From Doris montereyensis (Eukaryota > Mollusca > Gastropoda > Nudibranchia > Dorididae), in contig JAXRKP010000069.1 of the NCBI GenBank assembly GCA_037039925.1, positions 507,501-571,500 on the forward strand: 64,000 nucleotides of DNA. Direction: 5' to 3'. The notes under the pieces are model-generated. The model was given only the letters and a program-made list of their open reading frames with translations. It was not told where the DNA came from and did not search any database. This document shows, one piece after another, positions 39,004-49,500 of this stretch. Positions within the stretch are counted from its first letter, which is position 1. Each line of letters begins with the position of its first letter. Both the position numbers and the translations under genes were made by a program.

Positions 39004-39360
39004 TTTACCATTACATGTAGGGTCCACCCTCTTAGTGTTAACTGTTGATACGTTTCCAACTTAAGTCCTGTTTTATCTTTTTGCTCCTCTCTGCACGACT
39101 CTGCGTTACTTCTGCAATCCATCTCAACTATTTTCACTTCATTACATAAAATGTCAGTGTTTCTATCTCATAAAACCTTGTGTGCTTATCCGTATACTTA
39201 CATCCAAGAACTCATGGTGTCGATAAACATATGATGTGTACAATGTATTAACATATGTATCGTGTCCGTTAGTCAGTTCAGTTAAAAAATGACCAAACCA
39301 CAGGGCTATGGGCTCTCTGTCTCTATTTGTCTGTTGTTTGTCTGTATGTCTCTTTCTCTC

Positions 39361-39660
39361 GTGGATGGTTGGCGGGTGCCGCTGGTAGGTCCTACATCGT
39401 TCCTTTCTGTCTTTCATCTTGCTGTTTCCTCTTAATTCACCATGAGATCATCACAAAGGTGGATGGGGTAAATTTCAATGAAACTTGTTGGCGGATGCAG
39501 CTGGAAAGGTAGGTCCTATTTATTTCCTTTCTTCACTCATTCCTTCACATTCCATCTTGTTGTTTCTACTTAATTCACCATGAGATCACCATAATAATAT
39601 ATGGTGGACAGGGATAACAAATCACTAAATTTACCCTAAAAATCATTGTATATGGTGGAA
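39361..39660 (-). repeat. Dispersed repeat, family 3, two adjoining copies
   Basis: Copies at 39361-39480 and 39488-39660, each with 'GCGG(G/A)TGC.GCTGG', 'TTCCTCTTAATTCACCATGA' (or TTCTACTTAATTCACC) and a 'GTGGACAGGG/GTGGATGGGG' end. The pair probably arose by duplication or repeated insertion. Confidence 0.65.
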
Positions 39661-39703
39661 CGGGTAAAGTCCCATTAAAGAACCCCCTCCCTCCCCTGTC
39701 TCA

Positions 39704-39723
39704 TCTGTCTGTCTGTCTGTCTG

Positions 39724-39754
<31 letters not shown>

Positions 39755-39766
39755 GTCTCTCTCTCC

Positions 39767-39847
<81 letters not shown>
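39704..39847. repeat. (TCTG)n-(TC)n microsatellite
   Basis: TCTG units pass into about 40 TC units. Confidence 0.95.
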
Positions 39848-39850
<3 letters not shown>

Positions 39851-40061
39851 TCTTACACACACACAGAAACTGCGTGCGCTCATAAACACAATAAGTTGAT
39901 TACATTACATTATATACAACAAAAAAATGAATAGAGATCTTCCGCCGTGTCAAATCAATGCAGGTTTTGAAGGACTTATAATTGTGATGTCCATAAACAT
40001 TGGTTTGGATAGATGCCATATTTTCATGACACGTAATAATAAATTGCATTGGTACATATTT

Positions 40062-40262
40062 TCATAAAGCAATGTAATGCAGTTTTCCTTCGAACACACC
40101 CTTATATTTCATAAGGCAATGTAATGTAGTTTTCCTTCGAACAAACACATAAGGCAATGTAATATATTCCTTAAGGCAATTTTATTTTGTATTTTCCTTC
40201 GAACAAACCCTTATATTTCATAAGACAATGTAATGTAGTTTTCCTTTGAACAAACCCTTCAT
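40062..40262. repeat. Degenerate minisatellite
   Basis: Four to five imperfect units of roughly 40-50 bp built on 'ATAAGGCAATGTAATGTAGT' plus 'TTTCCTTCGAACAAACCC'. Confidence 0.8.
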
Positions 40263-40289
40263 ATATTAACGTTTGAATCCTAGATCTAG

Positions 40290-43110
40290 TATTTCCTAGC
40301 GGATTTTTTGTTGGTTTTTTCAAAACTTTGGTTTTTTATCAAACATTCTACCTTTCGGTGTTTTCAGATGCCCGAGATGAACTTTCTCCATGATGCTCTG
40401 TTCTGGCATTTTCTGTTTCCTTCCCAAAAAGTTAAATTTCTATGCTTTAATGCCTCTTTTTATATCTTCTTCCTACTTTCTCCGAGGTCTGCTTTTTGGT
40501 CTTTTACCTGATTTAGCTATTCTATTGTCATTCATGCTGTTTACGTGCCCAAACCATTTCAATTGATTTATTTCTATCTTAGTTTTTATGCCATCTACTT
40601 TGGTTTGTTGTGTTTCTAATTTTGTCTCTTCTAGTTTACCCTACTACTCTTCCTAGATATTTCATTTCAGCTCCTTGTACTCTGCTGTATTCTCTACTGT
40701 CTAAGGTCCAGGTTTCGCTGCCACAGAGGAGAGTAGGACAATAAACTGTGTTGTATACTGCCATTTTGGTTTTTGTTGACAATTCTTGTTTACCTATAAA
40801 TGCCTTTCCTAGATGATTATATATTGTTATTGCCTTTTGGATTCTCTGGCTGATTTCTTCTCTTACTCTTAGTTTTCCCTCTGACTCTGATTTAATCATT
40901 ACTCCTAGGTAATTGTAGCTTTGAACTTGTTCTGAATTCTCCCTGCCCAATTTAAGATTTTGTGTTTTAGCTTCCCTAGTTACTAACATTGTTTTAGTTT
41001 TCTTTGCATTTACTGTCGTTCCACTTTTATTTAGTTCATTGTTCATCATGTTGATATTCGACTGAAGGTCACTTTCTGATTTTCCAAAAAAGAACTAAAT
41101 CATCGACAAATCAAAGCATTGATACATTTACTGATTTGAGCTTCCACATACCTACATTAAAATTTATTTATTCATTTTTGAGGATGCCTTTGCGGCGCAA
41201 TCCATAAATGTGATAAACAAAAGAGGACTTAGTCTTAAGGCACAACCCTGTCTTACTCCTATATCTCCATTGAATTCTGCAGATATATTTCCAGCTACTT
41301 TCACTGCACATGTTGGTTTATTTAAAAAAAACTTTTAATGGCTTCTATTAAATGTTACTCTACATTGTGTTTTTTTAAGGAATTCTATATTTCGTCCTTC
41401 CTCACAATCAAATGCCTTTTCTAAGTCAATAAAACACAGATGCAAGTCAATGTTTCTCTCAAGAAATTTTTCTATTATTTGTCTAATTGTAAATGTATAG
41501 TCTTGTACACTTCTTTCTGGTCTAAATCCACTTCGATGTTCTTTAATCTGATCCTCTACTCTTTTCCTTAATCTCATTTCCAGTATCCTGGCATACACTT
41601 TTCTGGTCGGGTACGATAAATAGTTTGAGCATTCCATAGTTGATCCTTTCTTGTGTTTTGGTACTGCCATTCTCTTTTTCAAGTCATCTGGCACCTATTT
41701 AGACTTCCATGCTTGTTGGCATATTGCTTTGTAGTTTGTCTACGTCTCTCTTTAATCATTTCTGGATAAACTTGATCTGTTCCTGGGGCCTTTCCTAATT
41801 TCATTTTTCTCATAGCTGTTTCAATTTCTTCCATTGATATATCTACATCTTCAGCTGTTTCCTCTGGATTACTTGTTACTTTTACTTATTGGTCTTTACT
41901 ACGTGTTTCATATGTTCTGGAGTGATTATGTAATTGTTGAAAATACTTTCTCCATGTTTCCATGATTTCGCTGTCTCCTTTCATTATTTCTCATTTGGTA
42001 TTCTTAATCTTTCGTATTGGGCATGATGTGCTCTTCATTGCCCCTCAGAACAGCTTTTGATTTCCTTGATAGCTTTCTTGAAGTCTTTGTCCAAACTCTT
42101 GTCATTGTTCCTGTTTTGCTTTCCTCACTTCCTCTTCGGCGATAGTTCTTTTATTCACGTAATCTACCCTATCCTCTGGTCTCTTTGTTTGCTAAGTATT
42201 TCTTCCAGGCATCCTTCTTTTTCTTTGATCTTAGTTTTGACATTCTCATTCCACCATGCTGTTCTTTTCCCCATCTCCTTTAATTTGTTTCCTACCACAG
42301 ACCTCTTCAGTACAACTGAGGAGTGTTTCTTTATACGTTTGCCACTTTCCTTCTATTAGCTATCATTCATATCCATCTGCTTTTCAAGGATACATTTTTT
42401 TAATCCTAGATTGCTAAACCTCTTTTACTATTGGTTTATTTTTAATTCCAGCTTTCTCTTTCCTTTTCTGTTTTGTTTTCTTCAGTCAGTAATATCATTT
42501 TGGCAATCACTAAATATTTCTACTCCTCTGTTTACTATTGCATCCAATGTATGTACTGTAAAAAAAGGGAGCTGCTAAATATTATGTAGTCTATGATTGA
42601 CTTTTCACACCTGTCTTCATTTACTCTTGTATATTTGTGGATATCTTTATGAGGAAAAAAGGTGTTGGCTATTTTCATGTTATTCTTTTTAGCAAAAATC
42701 TATTAGTATATTAGTCTCTCTCTCTATTTGGAGAAGTTGTTGTCTTTCCTTCTTTACCTATTACTCCTCCTGACGTTTTTACACTGTTGCCTACTCTATC
42801 GGTTAAATCTCCTAAGACCATTAGGTCATGTGCGTGTTTAAGATTCTCTGCAGAAATTTGTAAATTGTTTTTGAGATACCTTTTTCTTTTTTAGTGGCGT
42901 CTTCGTTTGGTCCATAAGCTATTAATAATTTAATTTCTCTTCTAGATTTTTTGGTTTAATAATTACCTCTAATAGCCGTGGGCCAAGGATTACTGTAGTC
43001 TTTGCTGTGGGCTTAAAATTTCCAACTTTCTAGTAGTTTTCATGCCTTTTATGCACTAAAAGGCCTACTCCTGCTCTAGCTTTATAAGAAAATGAACATT
43101 TGACATTTAC
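40290..43110 (-). mobile_element. Broken non-LTR retrotransposon (LINE)
   Basis: Read on the minus strand from about 43110 to 40290. The 5' part shows endonuclease-like pieces (IAYGPNEDATKK near 42890-42930; MVLGDLTDRVGN near 42780-42815). The middle has reverse transcriptase pieces at 41694-41335 (ECSNYLSYPTRKVYARILEM, HRSGFRPERSVQDYTFTIRQ, CFIDLEKAFDC). The 3' part at 41049-40636 has NAKKTKTMLVTREAK, YNYLGVMIKSE and YCPTLLCGSETW. That order of apurinic-type endonuclease then reverse transcriptase is typical of jockey/RTE/CR1-like LINEs; the clade is not resolved. Several frameshifts and stops make it a dead copy. Its 3' end is repeated at 47395-47710. Confidence 0.85.
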
Positions 43111-43379
43111 TCCTGAGAAGAAGAAGAAAAGAGAAGCATTGTGCAGAAAAACAAAAACTTTTGGTCTTCATTAGAAGAAAGAAGCTACAAAGCTTTAGTA
43201 AATCAGTCAGATTACAGATAATGGACCTACAATTAAGAAATTAAAGAAGAATCAATTGCAATGGACACCTTCAGAATAAAAAGCAAGAAGTAAAATATAC
43301 TTGTTATTTTAGGTTTATAAAACCAACTGTATATTCCGTTATATCAAGAAGAAGTTCCAAAAATTGATTGTCACCTGCA

Positions 43380-43495
43380 AGAAGTAAGTCAAGACTGCCA
43401 GAAGAAAAAAGAATTAAACTAAGAAGAAAAAGAAGAAGAAGTCAAAATTTGAGGAAGAAGAAGAAGTAACACCCAAAAATTGAAGAGCTAATTAT

Positions 43496-43526
<31 letters not shown>

Positions 43527-43745
43527 AAGAAGAAGGAGAATAATAATAATAATAAGAAGAAGAAAAAGAAGAAGAAGAAGAAGAAGAAGAAGAAGAAGAA
43601 GAAGAAGAAGAAGAAGAAGAAGAAGAAGAAGAAGAAGAAGAAGAAGAAGAAGAAGAAGAAGAAGAAGAAGAAGGAGAAGGAGAAGAAAGAAGGAGAAGAA
43701 GAAGAAGAAGAAAGAGGAAAAAAGAAAAGAAGAAGAAGGAACAAA
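43380..43745. repeat. (GAA)n trinucleotide array
   Basis: Dense GAA/AGA repeat, purest at 43496-43735, with small TAA and GGAGAA variants. The poly-Ser/Phe/Lys open frames over it are artefacts. The purine strand is a triplex (H-DNA) candidate. Confidence 0.95.
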
Positions 43746-44761
43746 AAACTGCGTCCTGCTTTTCGTTTTGAGGAAGTTTCATGTTTCATTGGAATTCATG
43801 TTGATATGTGGCTGTTACTATTTTATATCTGCTGATTTACATTTTGTTTCTTTTTTCGTTGTTGCTTTTTGTTTTGTTTGGTTTCGGTTTATATTCTTTT
43901 AAACATATTTTCATCCCTCGTATATTCTTTTCCCAACAGGCTGTCTTGACAGTCAATGTGGGTGTAATATGTTTTAACTACATGTACTTTTTAAATTATC
44001 ACCCGTCTTTAAATGAGATAATATCAGAGCAAGTTTAACAATTAAAGTCTCTGGTCAAGGATCCAGTACGTTCTCTTACTACACATCCAAAGCGCAATAA
44101 TACGTTCCTATTATTCATGCATTTATTAATGCATCGTTATTTTAGGTTCTTCCCATAATAAAGGTAGAAACACTAAGAGACTAGATCTAGATCTACATGT
44201 ACTTTGAAGAGTGAGAGATACATGACAGTCATGACACATTGTGTACAAAGTACTTTTCGATACTTTTTTTCTCCAAAAGTTTCCAGTGTATCAGAAGTAG
44301 TCGATACATTATCGCTTGCAATCGATCTTACTTACGATATTATGAAAAAACCCCAGAAACTAGAAAATAGAAACACTCCACTGAAGTGTGAAAAGTCGGA
44401 TTGAAACATTTTTTTGCAAACTGAAGAATTAATTTAATCTTGATTGATCTAGATCTAGATCTGGTTCCATATTCAGAGCTGGATCCCATGGCATCTACAT
44501 TTAGACAGGAAAGTCATTATATGAATCTTCTTTGTGATGATGAAACCATAATCACACAGTAGAGTCACTGCTGGACAAACTAAACAATAAACATAGACTA
44601 TAGTCTAGATCTAGATCTAGATCTAGATAATAACAAAACATTGTTATTGAATTGTTGAACATTGATCCCCATTATTCATCAATTATCTAGAATTTAGCTC
44701 TAAATTGATTGATACTTTTATCAAAATCATCTTTAAAATCGAGAGCTGATAACATAAAAGC
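43746..44761. other. Intergenic stretch with hexamer repeats
   Basis: No supported exon. Short AGATCT/TCTAGA arrays occur at 44182-44192, 44448-44462 and 44605-44628. Confidence 0.4.
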
Positions 44762-46249
44762 ATGAGCAATTCCCAAGATTTTGGAGGAGAAAGTCATGGT
44801 ATGTTAATGTTTTATATATTATGATCTAGATCTAAATCTAGTAGAACTAGTAGTAGATCTAGATCTAGATCTAGATCTATATTAGATTATATTTCTTCCA
44901 TCGAAATATCTTTTTTTTAGACAATATACAATGTTATTATAATCCATACTGACATGGATCAAGTGAGTCAGGTCTAACAACTTCAAACAGAGGTAGATCT
45001 TTCAATGACTTATTTTATTTGATCCTGAGTAGTTCATCAAATGGCTTTGAAGTGTGACATATTGGACTGAGACTTGCCATTGATTCAAAGTTTCTGACTT
45101 TTTGTTTTTGTATATAACCATAGCAGTTTATTCCCAACCGTGTTTGGAATATACTACATTGTGACAAAGAATAATTGGACTGGACGTTATTCCATTGGAT
45201 TTTGGAACAATGCCTTGTTTAATATTTTTGTTTGAACAAAAGAGAAACTTGAGAGAGAGAGAAATAGAACTAAAAGTAGAACTAAGTCAGTTGATGGAGA
45301 ACTAAGTCAGTTGATGGAGTCTTCCTGCTGCATAAGGTGTATCTAGTCCCAACACTCGGTTGGGAATAAAACCAACGACAGCCATAACCATATTCCTAAA
45401 CCTGAAACTTTTGGAACAATTTGTATAATACTGCATGATGCAAAATTGAACAATAATAAATTCAATTTTCATAAAATCTATCACAATACAATCCTAGATG
45501 GCTGCAACACCCTGGTAATATTGAAAATTATAATCTTTAGTTACGATGGCAACCTTACTTACAAGAACAATATTTTTGTCATAAGCTGATTGATATATTC
45601 ACTTCTCAAGCTCTGTTGGTGTGTAGCTTCAAGCTGTGCATAAATGTCAACTGAGCTCATGAGTCCATTGACCCAATTACAGATTTTATCCAGATAAAAA
45701 TGTTGTGGTTAGTAGTAAAGTAAAGTTCCTTCAAGGCCATTATGGCCCATAGAACCGGAGCTTATCCCAGTTTCAATAGTGTAAAGCAGATCTCCTGGAT
45801 AGGACACTAGTCTGATGCAGGTTTTAGTCCCAAGCTGGTGCTTGTACCCATTTGAAGCTGGGTGGAGGGGGAAAATGCATGTTATGTGTCTTTCCCAAGG
45901 AACACAACAGCAGAACTAATTTGCCAGGATTCGAACCTAGAACCTCATGATCCCAAGTCTGGCACCCTAATCACTCTTCCACAGACACCCAAGAAATGTT
46001 TTGGTGAAGCTTGCAAAATAATTTACATTTAGAGATTATGTTCAACCCATCTTTCTCAATTGATATTCTAGTAATCTATTTTTCTTCACAGCACTTGGTA
46101 AAAGGAAACGTGTTCATATAGAGTCAACCAATGGTCTTAGAAATGGAACTGAGGTTGAATCTATAAAACCAGTTGAAAAAAAAGACAGTGAAAGAAGGCT
46201 TTTCATGGTGGACTTGTATGCAACTAGGACTACCCTTTTCAAGCACTAA
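44762..46249 (+). CDS. Putative two-exon small gene or CYB5RL 5' exons
   Basis: Exon 44762-44798 starts ATG (MSNSQDFGGESH) and ends at a good donor (CATG|GTATGT). A second exon from 46092 follows a good acceptor (T/C-rich then CACAG). Joined in phase 1 they read on as ALGKRKRVHIESTNGLRNGT ... RRLFMVDLYATRTTLFKH and stop at 46247-46249, giving 64 aa. KRKR looks like a basic nuclear signal. A strong donor (TTTAAA|GTAAGT) ends the second exon at 46305, and CYB5RL exon 1 has a good acceptor at 46581-46582, so these may be 5' exons of CYB5RL (untranslated, or coding if an indel hides the frame). I do not recognise the product. Confidence 0.4.
44822..44882. repeat. AGATCT/TCTAGA hexamer array
   Basis: Tandem palindromic hexamers, partly perfect over four or more units (44857-44880). 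Lies in the intron between the two putative small exons. Confidence 0.85.
45127..45370. repeat. Inverted repeat of about 240 bp
   Basis: TTTATTCCCAACCG (45129-45142) pairs with CGGTTGGGAATAAA (about 45357-45370). Inside is a 20-bp perfect tandem duplication (AACTAAGTCAGTTGATGGAG, about 45281-45320). Could be a small foldback element. Confidence 0.65.
45716..45990 (-). mobile_element. tRNA-derived SINE, family 1
   Basis: Reverse copy: tail 'AAGTTCCTTCAAGGCCATTA', body 'CCAAGCTGGTGCTTGTACCC', degraded tRNA-like head ending about 45990. Lies in the intron before 46092. Confidence 0.85.
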
Positions 46250-46590
46250 TCCTCAGGCTGTTTCGGCTAAAAAAACATCTCAACCACAATAGATCTTTCT
46301 TTAAAGTAAGTTTTTATGTTACATCAGTTTTGTTGAAGAAATACAATTGACGAGAAAAGGTCAGATTGTTTGTATGCTTTGAAAAAATTTAGGTGAATAA
46401 GAAGAAAAATTTAGACAAATTTTATGTAAAAATATTTATTAAGTATGACAAACATGAATGAATAATATCAAGTGTTTTAGATTCTTAAGCTTCAATGAGT
46501 GTATGTTGGTTTCATATGTTCTGCATGAAAATGAAAGTAAGTGCAACTCCTTATTTTCTTCTTGTATTCTGTTATGTTTCAGTTTCACCC

Positions 46591-49500
46591 ATGGATACAA
46601 CGATTAATTTGCCAGACCCTCCTGAAAAACCACTAAGCTCTGACTGTTGTGGCAACGGCTGTACACCATGTGTCCTTGATATTTATGAACAGGATTTATG
46701 TATCTGGCAGTTGGAATGTCAAGTTCTTCAGAGAGGTTCAACTGAACTTTCTGCAATTCCTATAAATGATGATCAAGTGCGATGATCCAATGTTTGTTTG
46801 TCGAAATATTTGCATGCTTTCGGTTTAAAAAAAAATCTCCTTTCTTTTACTCACTTATAATTTTATACGCTCACTGTTTTCTATAGTTCTAAGTGTTGCC
46901 ATTAAAAGGCCTTTAAGCAATGCGGGTCCATATGGAAATATGTCTGGATACATATTGTTCAGAGGTTATCTACAAGTAAAAAAATGTTTTTATCGTTTGG
47001 GCAGTTGTATAAAAGTGATACAAAAAATAAAGTTAACTTTGGTACTGTGAAAGCTAGGAAATAATTGAAGTAAGTATGGATGGATTATCACTTTATTTTT
47101 TTATGTAGTTTTTGTGGGGAAATGTGCTCAGTTCTTAGTTCTTGTTTCTCACCAGCCTCTTGTGCTTTTGAATCAGGATCAGTATAACAAGTTTTCCATC
47201 ACCAGTATATCGAGAGAAAGCAGCGAAGCATTTAGATTTAAACTATCTCTTCAACCGTCCCAAACTCTTGGCCTGGCAGCTGGTCAGCATATAATCATAA
47301 GGTGAGATTGAACTGCTGTAATAAAATGCCAACCTCCTGATAATTCAAATAAACATATTTTATTCTTTTGTTTCTTTGTAACCAATTGTAGAAAGTGCTT
47401 TAATGTCTCTTTTATATCTTCTTCCCACTTTCTCTGAGATCTGCCTTTTGGTTTTTACCTTTTTTACCTTAGCTATTCTATTGTCATTCATTCTGTTTAC
47501 ATGCCCAAACCATCTCAATTGATTTATTTCTATCTTAGTTTTTATGCCATCTGCTTTGGTTTGATCTCTTATTGTTGTGTTTCTAATTTTGTTTCTTTTA
47601 GTTTTCCTACTACTCTTCTTAAATATTTCATTTCAGCTGCTTGTACTCTGCTGTATTCTCTACTGTCTAAGGTCCAGGATTCACTGCCATAGGGGAGAGT
47701 AGGACAATAAATAGTGTTGCTAATATGGCTAATTTTTGCCCGTCAACAATTTGCCATGGATTGTAATTGCCCTACATATACCTATCCAATGTACTTTAAT
47801 AAAAGATGAACAATCTCCTCTTCTTAACTCCACCCACTGTACCGCATAGTCTTTGTCCCATTGGATCACTGGACAATTAGAATTGAACAGTCTTCCAGAC
47901 TTTCGCATATGGCTCTTTCCTTGCTGTTATAAATTGCATGAAATTACCTGGCGTTTTTAATTGACTGGGCACGATTCGCGTGGGAATAGTTTTATTGCTC
48001 CCCGTCTCACATTGGCTGTATCCATTGTGCCTTTTAGTCTCTGTTGCTAGCAATGGTCAACCTGCCCGTGTGCTCATTGCCTAAGTGTTAAAGTAGTTAC
48101 AGTTTCCAGGTGTCTATTTCTTTCATTAAATTTTACGTAAAACCGAGGACTCTTCTAAAATAAATGATCTGGTTATAATGAGTCTTTATCCTTGACTCTC
48201 CATTGATCCCGATTTTTGTCCTGATCTATTTTCACCTTCATTCCCATTTCACCTAAATGCCTGTTTTCTCTGTTTCCCAAGCACCAGGCATTTAGGCGGT
48301 CAGTACTGTATATTAGTCTTTGTTTCTTTTGACTGTCATTAGTCATGAAAGTGCACTTTTTGAAAATATTTTTTTCTACAAAATTTGAAACATTGCAAAA
48401 AAACCCCCAAAAAACTTTTTGTTGATTACTTTACAGGTCAACGTCTTTAACTGGGTCAACCTTGACACGACAGTTCACTCCTGTATCACCCATTAATGTT
48501 AAGGGATATTTTGAATTGTTGATAAAGGTAATTCTTTTTGGTACTTTTTGGTAAGTTTTAATATTCATTTTAATCGCTTAAATCTTCATGTTAGCATAGT
48601 AGGGATGAATGAAAGTTATGTTTCCTGATCCTAATAAAATATTTGGTATAAAAAAATAGTTGTTCACATTCATGTGTGCAGTGATGTGCGAATGAAATGC
48701 AGGTGTTTTATTTATCTTGAGTTTTGCCATTGGTTTAGATTGGGAAACAGTCAACTTTGTAACGATTGACCATGAATAGTAAATGTATCTGTTCATTTAA
48801 ATTTTGCATTTAACCTTTCTTATTTACTTCTTTGTCAACAAGAAGTTTGTTATTGATTTCATGCAATGCTGTATTGTAGGACTCTTCTTTCTTCTTCAAC
48901 TACTGCTGCTACTAGTGCTACTCTACCTCTGGTGATATCCTCCTTTGTTTAATCTCTTAATTGTCTTTTATGCACTATCTGAGTAGGAATGACAAGCCCC
49001 ATTTATACATGGGGGGGGAATAAGTAGAATGTACCGATAAATGTACGTCAACAACCTGTCTTACGAAACAGTTATTTTAGGGTAAAAATGGGTGATTTTG
49101 TGACAATGGGTCAGGCCAATCTCCTCATTTTAAGTTCTACCCATTTTCATAAACCTGAAATGCATGTAGACAGGTAATTCTATAAATGGTGATGGTAAAG
49201 TTCTTTGATGGTACCCACACTCGTCTTCTACTAAAATTTCCTTAAAATCAGACATAAAGCTAAAAAAACAAACCCAATGAAGACAAATTCACTGAGATCT
49301 TGTTTTTTATGATTTCTCAGTGATTTTATTCAAGGTTTTGATTTATTACTGCTTTTATAACCTTTATTTAGGATACAACCCAGTTTCGCTGAATCATTTT
49401 GTTTTTCTCTAGATCTATGAGGTGAGAAAAAATATTTTTATGTCATTCCAAAAAAGAAAGAGACATTTTTTATGTGGTAAGGCATCGGAGTGTAACAATG

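Noticed and set aside
39675..39889. Arg-Glu open frames on the minus strand
   Set aside because: Microsatellite artefacts.
43442..43789. Poly-Phe/Ser/Leu open frames
   Set aside because: Translation of the GAA array.
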